NCBI GenBank assembly: GCA_025769875.1
Contig: JAGFNK010000230.1
Span: 1 to 64,000 of the forward strand
Reading direction: 5' to 3'
DNA: 64,000 bases
Source of the DNA: Russula earlei
Lineage: Eukaryota; Basidiomycota; Agaricomycetes; Russulales; Russulaceae
In this document: piece by piece, positions 47,472-57,798 of the stretch
Position numbering within the stretch: position 1 is the first letter of the stretch
Layout of the letters: every line of letters starts with the position of its first letter
The notes under the pieces: generated by a model
Databases searched by the model: none
Told to the model about the DNA's origin: nothing
The model's input: only the letters and a program-made list of their open reading frames with translations
Translations under genes and position numbers: made by a program

Positions 47472-49110
47472 GTTGTTGATGTTGTGAAGCCAGTCTTCTG
47501 ACATCCTTCTTCGTAGACGTTCCATTTTTTCCCATGCGTCCGCCACGGTGAAACGAGGGAAGACAGAGGCACTATGACGACCTCGCCAGGTTATGTTATC
47601 CGGCCAGAATCATTATTGTAGGTGTCAGGAAGATGAATACACAACGCACGACCACTATTTCGAGATGGCATATCTGTTCTCTCCATGATCTTAAAGTTTG
47701 TTTTTCCGGGTGCTAGAGGTTTGCGCACATGGACGACTGCTTTACCCTACGTCTTACGATGCTCAACCGAATGTCGTTGAAGACCCTAGCCCGAGGCAAG
47801 GAGCGCGAACGGCTGCCACACCACCGCAAGGCACCTTGGGCTCTTTGTGGAGGCCGTAAATGGGAGGCAGGCTTGTTGTATATCGTGCATGGAGGCATCA
47901 ACGTACAGGTGTACGAGTCCCAGCAGATGCCAAAGATAGTGATCCTGAGAAGGACGAGACGATACACTTGATTACGGTCGCGTAAGAGTGTTCGTACCTG
48001 CTCACCGCCCTATCGCCACCTGCAAAGCCAGCAACGAGGGCGCGCCCTCCCCACGCAATCAGCTTCAGAGCATATACAGAAACCTAGGTACCATGTATGT
48101 ACGTGTCATACCAGGAGAGGGAGGCGGGCGATGCAAGATCCTCCCAACTGAATCTATACTACGTCAACGCCATTGGCACGCCTGCTGGTGGTACGCATGC
48201 CGTATCATATTCTACAAGTCGTCAATGGCAGAGTCAACTACAACATCTGGACAGCTTGTTAAGCAAAACGATATCAGGCTTCTTCGGTGATGACGTGCCG
48301 ATAACAGCCAAGTGCTGTACAAACGAAACCTAAAGTGACAAGGGAGGAGAAAGTTGATATTGGTGAATGAATTTGTACCTTTGGGCGATTTGGACGGCTA
48401 CTGACACGAGAACTCCATTCTCCCAACCAAAGTCGCTCAGCCAGGAAGCAGGAAGAGAGTCCCTTAAGGGATGGCCCGGCCTGAGCTTGCGATAAGGTCT
48501 TCGGTATGGCCCACATCCCCAAAATACTAGTAAGCTTGACCTTGCTCAACTTGTACGTCCCACGAGCGTTCCTGACTCGGCGAGCATGAAGGAAGACACA
48601 AGCCAAGCCTGCTTATATTCAACTTACTGGATCACATAACCCCGAGTAACTTGCAGACAGAATGAGGGACTCCGGCACGACCAAGTGCGAGTCTACGCGA
48701 TCACCTCTCCCGGATGGGTTCCGATCTCAGAGACGATCGAGTGATGGGAGTACTCGGATATCACGAATGCCTTCATCCTCGATGTGGTGGGTCAATGATC
48801 TCATTTACCTGACACGGAACATAGGAAGAGGGATAGGTGAATCCATATAATCCGCTCCCCGAAAGAAAAATATAACATAACATTATTGCCGTACGAGTCG
48901 CAAAGAACAGTTCAAAGCTCATTAAAACAGACAAGTCGTGCATCAACGGCGAAATAAGAAAGGTGGGGTACAACGGGAGGGATAATATGTGGGGGTTTTC
49001 GTCCGTGATACATCATACAGCACCACCATCAGATATGAGTCACCTCGTCAATACTACATATACCGTCGTCGTATGTAATGTACTCAGTAATCCGTCACTT
49101 TGCCACGGGC
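47472..49110. other. Intergenic, no confirmed gene
   Basis: 1.6 kb. Minus-strand ORFs at 48274-48606 and 48773-48973 (the latter with a hydrophobic segment reading TAIMLCYIFLSG) might be exons of an unrecognised membrane-protein gene. I could not assemble a convincing model. Confidence 0.35.
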
Positions 49111-51164
49111 TCATCCGTATCTGGGTGGGGGTGATGAGGCACCGGATGGTACAGACCTGGCTCCGGTCAGTGGAGACGGAGACGAATAATGTTTGTCCTG
49201 GCGATGTGTAGCCCCCGACCCGGCCTCTATGCTGGGGCTTGCAAAGTGGTCCGAATAGTATGTAACATATTGCGCTGTCGTGGTCGACGGCGGAGAGTGC
49301 GTACGGCCGGAAAGAGGTGATTGCTGTGGTGACGGGAGGGACGAAGCAGGGGAAGTAGCCTTGTCTTCCACTCGGTGGGGAGGCCCTGAAGGCGGTCTTG
49401 ACGCCGGTGCGGCGACATCTGGCGGCCGAGCAGTCTGGGGTGTGTGGGCATTGGACCATTCGTCTTCCAAGTCTTGGGAGGATGGCACAGCAACTGCAAC
49501 GTCAGATGATTCGTATAGCGCTGATGGACCGAATGACGGAGGACGAGGAATAGGAGCATGGAGGCGAGGATCAGGCGGATAGCCAACTGCGTGTCCCCTT
49601 TCATCCCATTGTTGATGGGTGAATTCAGAGTCAGGGTCCCGCTCTGAGTCATACGGCCCCAGGGGTATATTCGATTCAGATTCGTTCGGCTTGAATGTAG
49701 AGAGACGCGATACATCGTTGTCATAGAATGATCTGGTGAGTTCGATCTTCGCCTGTCTGGAGAGAAATACCAGGTTAAATCTCACAAGGAATGAAAGACA
49801 AATAGGCATGAATGTACCGGGCTTTTCGACGATCATATATCACGGAGGGCTTGACGCGATTGAGTTCGCGATAAATATACCACAGAGCTATGAAAGTGAT
49901 AATCGTGGTGACCGCAATCAACGAGTAACTTGCTACACGTTGAGGCGTCGTCTCGTCTGAGGGATCATGAACTGAGCCACGGTGAGTGCCAAAGGGAGGT
50001 CTATAACATACTCTTTCCCGCCCCTTCTATGATGACCCCGATGTAGACGGTAGCGAATTGCTTTGGCAAAGATAAAAATGCGGCCAGGGCGAACGTCCAC
50101 ACGTCCATGCCACAGGAAGAGAAGACAGCAGTAGTGACTGAAGGAAGAGTAGGTAGCCTTGTCTCCGAAGGAAACGATGAGAAATACGTACAGTGGCCCG
50201 GGATGGCACTTAAACGTGCGATAAGGGCTATCCTGAAACCGCCCTCGCGGACGACACGCGCCAGGCAGGCGTATTGGATGTTCGTCCTTTCAAGCTTCTC
50301 ACCACGTGCACGACAACAATACTTGAAGGCACTTCACGCGGGAACATCAATCATTCACTCTAGTCAGATCCCGCTTTTCAGGTTACGGATAACGCACTAA
50401 AAATTGCCCAACTCTCCAATAAATGTGCCAGCGGCAACAATCGCGAAACCTATCCAAAGACCCCAGACAATGCCACAGAGAATGGCGATGATTTCGTGAC
50501 CGAAGAGCTACGGTACTTGATAGTTAGCGGGTGTAAGTCCCAAATAATTCCGGGAAGGTGACACACCGGAGGAAAAGATATGATAAATAGGATGACGATT
50601 GGAATCGACCACCCTCCCGGGAGGCTGGCGGAGATGGCGATCAGATGGACAAGTCAGGAGCGACGAAAGAATTAGGATGGCGGATTTCGACAGATTCGTC
50701 AACACACAGGGAAGGAGAATGAGGAAAATGGATAAGTCTGCTGACCTTTTCACCCAATGTGCAGCAGGTGTGAGTTTCTCAACGATTTGGTGATGATAAA
50801 TAGTAATGAGTGCGGTTATCACGGCGAGGACGATGGCGAACACATAATACCCTAACATATGATCAATCAGGAGTAGAAAGATGAAGAGAGGACTCTACAT
50901 ACATAGCCACTCCCTGCGTAGCCAAAAGCGCCAGTGGCAGAGCCTCTTCCAATCCAACACACTGTCTCGAGCAAGCGTTGCGGCCTCGCTGGGGGTGGGG
51001 CTAGGAGTGCGTGAAGGGTATGGGGCAAATTCGTGCTTCCCGGGGACGGTGGCCATGGAATCAGGAAGGGAATACTCTGACAAGGCGTTGTTCGGAGGGT
51101 ACACGTAAGGGGTTGGGCCAACATGAAACTGGGGATTTCCATATGCCAGATATGGGGAAGACAT
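49111..51164 (-). CDS. TVP38: Tvp38/TMEM64-family membrane protein (VTT domain)
   Basis: Golgi/late-secretory membrane protein of the DedA/VTT superfamily. Start ATG 51164 (MSSPYLAYGNPQFHVG); the first 75 residues are a Pro/Tyr/Ser-rich cytosolic part. Membrane segments follow across several exons: YYVFAIVLAVITALITIYHH, then LPGGWSIPIVILFIISFPP, then LCGIVWGLWIGFAIVAAGTFIGE. The VTT signature is RGEKLERTNIQYACLARVV, REGGFRIALIARLSAIPGH, TFALAAFLSLPKQFATVYIGV. After a last membrane helix (SLIAVTTIITFIALWYIY) comes a cytosolic tail RQAKIELTRSFYDND and about 200 Ser/Pro-rich residues to the stop at 49111. The long tail is usual for basidiomycete Tvp38. Confidence 0.88.
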
Positions 51165-51547
51165 TTTAAGAAGAAGAAAGGGAAAAAAGAAAGGGTTTGA
51201 AGATGATAGAGAGAGAGGATAAATGTATATGTTGATGCTGCTCCCTCGAGATGATGATGATAATGAGGTGACTGACGACGTTTAGCGACCCGGGCGACCG
51301 AGGGCAACCAAGGCGACCCACTCCACGACGCCACACAGCCCAAGCGAGCCGATCGTCGATCCATTTGACGAACCGGTCCGGTCTCGAGCCGATCTCCATT
51401 TAATGATCATCATGATCAATGGATCCGGAATTCGCGGATGCGGATAGCATAAAGCCAATTTCTGCAGTTACAATTGTGCTCCCATTCCATACTCGTCGGT
51501 GCTGGTTGCCGACAACCTTTCATCCAAAAATCCACAATCCCGTAACA

Positions 51548-52262
51548 ATGCGCGTTTCTGTCGTATTCTGCCTCGCCGTTGGCATCGCTCCATCGTTCGC
51601 GTTGCCTGGTACGCACACCACTTCGAGTTCTCTCTCTTCCGGGCTTCTTATATCTGCAAGGTCAAACTTCGTCATGGTCACATGAGCCATGGGCGTACGA
51701 ATTCGGCCTGGCCACACCGAAAGAGACATCCCCACCACCCCCGTCATCACCCTCCTCGTCATGGTCGTCATCCGGTTCGTTACGGTCACCGTCATTGTCA
51801 CACGAATCGTCACGGCCATGGTCATCGTACGTCGACGGGCCGTTATCCGGGTCACCGTCATCGTCACGCGCGTCATTGTTGCACAACGCCGGGCCGCCGT
51901 CACGGTCATCGTCAAGCGCGTCATTGTCGCACAACGGGCTGTTATCCGGGCCGCCGCCACACTCATCGTCAATGACGTCATTGTCGCACATCGGGCTGTC
52001 ATCCGGGCCGCCGCCACACTCATCGTCAAGCGCGTCATTGTCGCACAAAGGACTGTCATCCTGGCCATCTTCACACTCATCGTCAACCTGGCCGTCTTCA
52101 CACTCATCGTCAAGCGCGTCATTGTCTTCACACTCATCGTCAAGCGCGTCATTGTCGCACAACGGGCTGTCATCCGGGCCGCCGTCACACGCATCGTCAA
52201 CCACGTCATTGTTGCACAAACACAACGGGCCGCCGTCGTCATGGTCATCTGCTCGCCCGTGA
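51548..52262 (+). CDS. Predicted secreted Ser-rich tandem-repeat protein
   Basis: Exon 1 51548-51608 encodes MRVSVVFCLAVGIAPSFA, a typical signal peptide with cleavage likely after AFA or SFA. A 52-bp GT-AG intron (51609-51660) joins it in frame to exon 2 (51661-52262), total 220 residues. Mature protein: GQTSSWSHEPWAYEFGLATP, a Pro/Ser stretch, then about eight degenerate copies of a unit like SSSASLSHNGLSSGPPPH, ending PSSWSSARP. No Cys-rich core or known domain is seen. The underlying DNA repeats (CATCGTCAAGCGCGTCATTG and variants) keep several frames open on both strands, so the repeat ORF alone is weak evidence; the signal peptide, splice sites and in-frame join favour this reading. It would be secreted or cell-wall associated; function unknown. 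Confidence 0.6.
51700..52225. repeat. Imperfect tandem repeat array, about 60-bp unit
   Basis: Units contain CGCGTCATTGTCGCACAACG followed by GGCTGTCATCCGGGCCGCC and CACACTCATCGTCAA, with shorter 24-30 bp sub-repeats (ACACTCATCGTCAAGCGCGT) at 52070-52150. About eight units, differing by internal deletions, which indicates expansion and contraction by slippage or unequal exchange. Confidence 0.8.
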
Positions 52263-53999
52263 GAGTGTTTCAGGACAATACTATGGGACGCTTGCTTTGA
52301 TCTGTAGACTCTGTAGCCACCATAGCGCAACGTATAGAGACTAATTGTATGTAGGACCTGGTAGCTTCATACTTATTCTATATTGAACCTGTGGTGTCAG
52401 TATTTTTGTGAGGTTGGTACCAGAAGATCACACTTGAGTTTGTGTGGCTTGACTGGGAACCAAGAGGAGTCTCCCAAGACTGAGAAAACTGGCCCTTGAG
52501 GTACAAATAAAATGATGAAAGCAGCTGGGAATAGCACCCCTTGCTCAACCCCTCCCTGACAAGTCAGGTGACCACTAAACGCTTCCCGGTTATGACGCAA
52601 CCACGTGATATGCAAACAACGCCAAAGTCCTTTAATGCCCTTTGCAAGTGAAAGCTACAAGGTGAAAGCTACAAGTGAACGCTACATGTGACGCATCACA
52701 TGGAAAATGAAGGCAATTTTATTGAGTTGGAGTTCAGTTTGGGTGTTGGACAGCAGGAACCCAGTTTTTTAGTACGTAGAATACAATATACAAGCTGTAT
52801 TATGCCTAACATGGAACATAGAAGTAAACTGTCATGTAGATTCGAGCGCGCCAGGTCGGGGCGCGCGGAGTACTTGAGGTTTGATCCGAGGGCGGGTACG
52901 GACAGAAGGGAGCAGGGGAGAGCAAGGTCGTGCCCCGGGACGCAACGCGCGCGCGCGCGCGCGCGAGTGTGTGTGTGTGTGTTCTTGAAGGAGGAGGAAG
53001 ATCTTGAGGGAGTCGAGGTGTTCTTAGCCACACGAGAGGGTCAATGCGAATACTAGAAAACTGATCCCATTCACTGAGCTGCTCAGCTAAGCTTGACTAC
53101 TGAACAAGATAGTAGCTACTGATACTTAAATACAAAAATGCTACTCCTCTGACTGCAAGTCGAGAGCACGAGGCGGCGCGGCGATGACGAAGGGGCGAGA
53201 CGCTATGGGCAGCGAGCCCTCGGATCGAGTGGCGATGACATCTGCGCGTGCGTCATCCGCGTCCGTACGTATGCGCGTGGCGGGGGCGAGGACGAGGCGA
53301 GTGATGTCGACGGCGATCGTCTTGAGCCATTGTCGCAGTTCCCGGGCGCAGAGTGGGGAACGCGAGGGGATGACGTCAAAGGGAGAGTGTGGGAGGGAAG
53401 GAGGAGAGTGAAGGAGGATAGGAAGGAGGACGCGTGGGCGAGGGACGCGCGAGAGGTGGGGGCGAGTGCAAATCATGTGAGTTTCCCGGTCAGCGGGCTC
53501 ACATACCTTACATAGATATCAAATATCATCATCTGGAGGAAGGAGGAAAGGGGAGGCGAGATAGGATGAGAACCCGCGAAAAATGTAGATGAAAAATGCA
53601 CCTGGTCAACATGCGAGAATGACTGTATGCGGGAAAGCTTGTGGTGCTTGTGCCATTCCATGGTCGCGGCCGTGGTCATGGCCATCGCGTTGAGGTTGCT
53701 GCTGTGACAGTGACATCGTCGTCGCCACCGCTGCTTGAGAGGAAAACAAAAGTAAAAAAAAAAGAGAAAATGGAGGGGGAAAACGAAGGGAAACACATGT
53801 CGCGCGCGGCACAAATTGGGGCAGGAGGGGAGGGGGCAGCGTCATCGCCGCGTCCAGGCCATGCCGTGTCACTGTGAAGAGAGGCTTGTGAAATGGGACA
53901 ATGGGCTGTTGCACTGGAGGGAAGGAAGTGGGGAAAGAGAATGAGAGAGAACGCGCAAAAATGAAAACAAAAACTCACGCCGGTCAAGCGCAAGAATCC
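52263..53999. other. Repeat-rich region without a clear gene
   Basis: Holds two to three GTGAAAGCTACAAG tandem units (52645-52685), a (CG)10 tract followed by (TG)n at 52946-52982, and GC-rich sequence likely related to the minus-strand retroelement copy to its right. No intact gene seen. Confidence 0.45.
52946..52982. repeat. Alternating CG/TG dinucleotide tract
   Basis: Ten CG units (52946-52965), one A, then a run of GT to 52982. An uninterrupted alternating purine-pyrimidine stretch of this length readily adopts Z-DNA. Confidence 0.9.
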
Positions 54000-54432
54000 C
54001 TGATTACAGGAACATTCGAGTGACTTGAAACCCAGTGGGCACGCAGCAGACGACGTTTGCGTGCATTCCTTCAGTCAGATCCGCTCGGGTACATACAAAG
54101 AAGGGAACAAGAGGGCCACTCCCTGTGTTCGAGATATGGTTTTATATACAAGAGAGGAGCCAAGGGACAGGAAAGGCCTGAAAGACAGGCAGGCATATGA
54201 AAAGAAATCCAAGTAAGTGGAAGGGGTCAGACCGGACGACACGAGGCGTCGAGGCGTCGTCTCCGTTGGCTGCGCTGGCACGTGGCGATCGGTGGTGGCG
54301 AGCTCTTGAGAACGTGGTCGAGGGACGTGAGGGAGGTGACGCGAGGGCAACCTGGAGGTGACAGGACGCACAATGGGGGCGATGATGTACCCTTGTAAGA
54401 GCGAATTCCGTGGCCAGCCACAATCCGCTACA
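54000..54432 (-). repeat. Decayed 3' LTR of retroelement copy B
   Basis: On the minus strand the LTR starts at 54432 with TGTAGCGGATTGTGGCTGGC, clearly related to TGTAAGGAGGATTATGGCTG of the LTR at 60224. The polypurine tract and the preceding sequence (54433-54475, rich in CCCCTGGGTGGGAGATG) also match. The TATA region (GTTTTATATACAAGA, 54139-54152) corresponds to the TATATAAAAC of the other copy. The far end is too diverged to place. Confidence 0.6.
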
Positions 54433-56125
54433 CATCTCCCACCCAGGGGCATGAATTTTGACTGTCTCTAGTCAAACTGTTGAGAGTGGAGTTTTCAGCC
54501 ATTTGCCCGTGTGGTGTCGTCGTAGCTGCAACTGTCCCGAGGTCCTCCGTCGTGCAAGAAGAAAGTGAGCTTGCGACTGACAGACTGAGCAGGCTTGAAC
54601 TGCTGGCTCCAAAAAGGGGGATGATGGAGCGCTCAAGGTCATCGCATGCTGGTGCGTGTGGCAAGAGGGCGGGACTGGGTGGCATGAGTGTTGACCAGCC
54701 AGTAGTAGGAGAGAGGCAAGGCGTGCACATGTGCGTGCTCCATTCTGTCGTCGTGCCTCGTGGTGGTGCAACACATAGCTGCTGCTTCTGCTTCTGCAGT
54801 CGCCGGCGCACCATTGGCTTTGTCGCATTAAGTGGTGACCCCTGCGGAAGGCAGCATAGCATTGTTGACGGAGGTGGAGGGTGTGGTCGGCTTGTGCGTT
54901 GCTAGTGCCAGCGCCTTGCGATAGCCATGAAGGGGCTTTCTCCACTGCAGGTGGTGATGGCATGTGTGAGCGCGCGAGTGGAAGGGGAGATGATGTGAAA
55001 CGCCGCGTGTGGCGTGCTGCTGGCATCAGCGGCGTCTCCTTGGTTGGCGGTGTGGTGGCAGCGTCTGATCCTCTGTGGCGGCGCCTGGCTTGGCTCGGGT
55101 CTGGACCTTCTTGATCTCCTTGGACAGCAACGGTGCTGCGATGCTGGTATCGCGCGAAACTAGAACCACGGTGGCGGCTGACGCTGAGACAGTGGCTGAG
55201 GGTGAGACCAAGACGGAGACATGGAACGGAGCTGGGGTGACAGTGGTGAGTGAGGCTGAACCTGGGGTGACTGGATATGGAGCAGAGGAGGTGGAAGATG
55301 GAGCAGGTACGACGATTGAGGCAGGCGCTAATGACGTGGGGGCGACTATGGAATGGGGGCTGAGAGGGCGACAGTGAGCAACAAGGAGGCGGCGGACGGC
55401 AAGACTGTGACTGGAGAGGGTGAAGCTATGGTAGTGGGGGGCGAGGCTGAGACGGTGAGAGGGCCAGAAACTGAGGTGGCAGGGTGGCGGGCGAAGCTGG
55501 AACTGAGGCAGCTTGAGGTGAGACAACTGCTAGCGGGAATGAGACTCCGGTAGTGACATCGGAATGGTGGGCAAAGAAACATGAGGCAAAGGGACGGCGC
55601 GACGAGCGAGCGATGAAAGCATGCGTGGAAATCGTTTTCTTGTGGCGTCGAATGTTGGTTAGAATCCGGCGGGGAAAGGGCTGTGCTGTCGTCTGTGCGT
55701 CGCCCAACTCGACCGCGGCTGTGTATGTGTGCGGCGGCGGGGGAGGGGCCACCTCCCCGAGCGGTTGACCGTCAGGAGGTTTGCCCCTGCCCACAGCGCC
55801 TTGTGCTTGTTGAGCATAGTGTAATCGACGCTGCAGAGGTCGGGGGGGAAGGTGAGTATTTGACGGGTCGTGCGCACACATATAGCGTGGCGGAGGACGT
55901 ACCTGGTGATCCCACTGGTCCCAAGCCTGCGCGATGATCGGCTCGAGCGAGGCGAGCTCCTCATTTGTCATGGACAGGGTGTGAAGAATGTGCTGTTTGA
56001 GCAGCCGTGCGCACAAAACTGAGAGCAGCAACGTCGACGTGAACGTCTGTCCGCAATTATGGCCCGGCGGGAATGGCTGAGACACGATCAACAAGTACCC
56101 ATTACAAATCATGTGATGCGTCACA
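54433..56125 (-). pseudogene. Gag-type LTR retroelement internal region (copy B), decayed
   Basis: Minus-strand frames 56124-55426 (232 codons) and 55526-55026 (166 codons) overlap and encode Pro/Ala/Ser/Val-rich sequence ending VSRDTSIAAP, which is nearly identical to SVSRDTSIAAP in the element at 60.2-64 kb. Downstream blocks (HLQWRKPL near 54945, then the polypurine tract) keep the same order as that element. The zinc knuckle and capsid-like region are not recognisable, and the 5' LTR is absent. Frame breaks show it makes no full product. Confidence 0.6.
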
Positions 56126-56183
56126 CACGACGGACAGGAATGGATAAGTCCAGTCCACTAATACTCAACTCAGTGGTCAATAA

Positions 56184-56589
56184 CACGACGGGCAGGAAGG
56201 GATAAGTCGACTCTGCTTATAGTCAACTCAGTGGACAATAAAAGTAAAATATTTCAAGTGCTGAGTAGGCTCTGTTGTGGCCACAAATTATATTACATAA
56301 GTAATGACCTTAGTTGAGCACGAAAAATGTGACAAAAAAGGTTAAATATGGAGAGTCTACTCATTCCGGCACAACATTTACCCTAGCCTGGCTAAAAGTT
56401 GTGCCGGAATGAGTAGACTCTCCATATTTAACCTTTTTTGTCATATTTTTCGTGCTCAACTAAGGTCATTACTTATGTAATATAATTTGTGGCCGCAACA
56501 GAGCCTACTCAGCACTTGAAATATTTTACTTTTATTATCCACTGAGTTGACTATAAGCAGAGTCAACTTATCCCTTCTTGCCTGTCGTG
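56184..56589. repeat. 406-bp near-perfect palindrome (foldback element)
   Basis: Arms 56184-56375 and 56398-56589 are each 192 bp and pair with about six mismatches and no gaps; the loop is 22 bp (56376-56397). I counted the mismatches by eye and all are transitions. Outside the arms a diverged second copy of the outer 55 bp lies on the left (56126-56183), and a matching inverted piece (TTGACCACTGAATTGACTCA) lies on the right at 56604-56623. There is no ORF. It resembles a foldback or MITE-type element, or a tail-to-tail duplication. Confidence 0.9.
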
Positions 56590-57798
56590 TAAAGGTGAAA
56601 TATATTGACCACTGAATTGACTCAGCTCAGATTACAAATTATTTTAAAACAATTGATTGATTTGTTGCCCTCTCCTCATGCATTGCATTATTGTAAATAT
56701 GTCAACCCAAACAATTAGAACTTAGTCAAATGCTTAAGAGAGGGCAGCTCAGTTCCTAAGTTATGTAACCTAAGATGCAACATGAGTCGCCCCGAATCAC
56801 CAGGGGGATCATATACACTTAATTTGCCCGATCAATTTAGCCTTAGCAGACTCGGATAAACTTAACACAATGGCGTATGTTAATACATGGATTTATATTG
56901 AATAAATCAAGACATAAAGTGCATCCACAAATATGACACCAAATTTTAAATAGGAATGGTCTACTCATTACATGGCAATAATCGGCCGATGGGGATCAAT
57001 CGCACCCGATGGGGATCAATCGCCTCGATGACAGAGACTGACCACACAGATTAAACTCAACGCAAAGATCTGGGCTTTACATTTTGTTACAATTTTACTT
57101 GAGCCAAATAATATAGTTAGCATTCTTATAATTGAATCTTGTTTGTATTTTCCCACTAAGAACCAAGTCTCTTGAAGGCAGCGGGCAGCAGCTTGCTGAG
57201 TTCGCAAAAACACACACAAAAGAAGGGACAAAACAGGTCTCTTGTTCCGAGGCGTAACTAGAGTGTTTACATACGAGATGCAATCTATGAGAGAGGGGGA
57301 TATTGGGGGATTGGGGAGACAGAAAGACGCGAGTTGGGAGTGCGATACATGGATGTGGAACAAGATGAGCCAGAGCGATGAGCTGCAAAACGAGGCGTAA
57401 GTACGAATCCGGAACAGTATTGTTGACTCAGGTAAACGAAACCGATCAGTAACAAGCGAGTCAAAGGGAACAAACAGAGTCGGAGGCCAAGTAACTAGGG
57501 AGTCCGAATTCATAGCAAGACAGAAACTGAGGAGTAGTGTATGAAGGGTCCACGAAGCGATGATGATGGAAATCATCAGGGCACTGAGCCCTCGCATCCA
57601 ACTGTGGTGACGACAGTGAAAGGCAGCAGAGTGCATCTTAGTGGTCATGGCGAGGCAATGTGATGAAAGAGGGTCGAGAGCTGGCTGGGCAGCGGAGGTG
57701 GAACTGGTACGCGATGAAAGAGAGTCGAGAGCAATGATGCAGGGCTGGAATGGGATGCCGCCTTACAGCGGGACACTGTGTGACGACGTACTAAAGAA
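56590..57798. other. AT-rich intergenic region
   Basis: AT-rich (56600-57000), unlike the GC-rich surroundings. Contains two tandem copies of CGATGGGGATCAATCGC at about 56988-57027 and a pair of GATGAAAGAG-GTCGAGAGC repeats at 57663 and 57713. A 210-codon minus ORF (57648-57016), hydrophobic and Leu/Ser-rich with one likely membrane segment, has no recognised domain and is not called as a gene. Confidence 0.4.

Noticed and set aside
52397..52615. 72-codon minus ORF with SSWFPVKPHKLKC
   Set aside because: Briefly suggested a reverse-transcriptase fragment, but no catalytic motif could be found.
57016..57648. 210-codon hydrophobic minus ORF
   Set aside because: No domain, no splice evidence and a repeat-rich AT context; could be chance. 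It does not continue the FunK1 gene, which ends at 57799.
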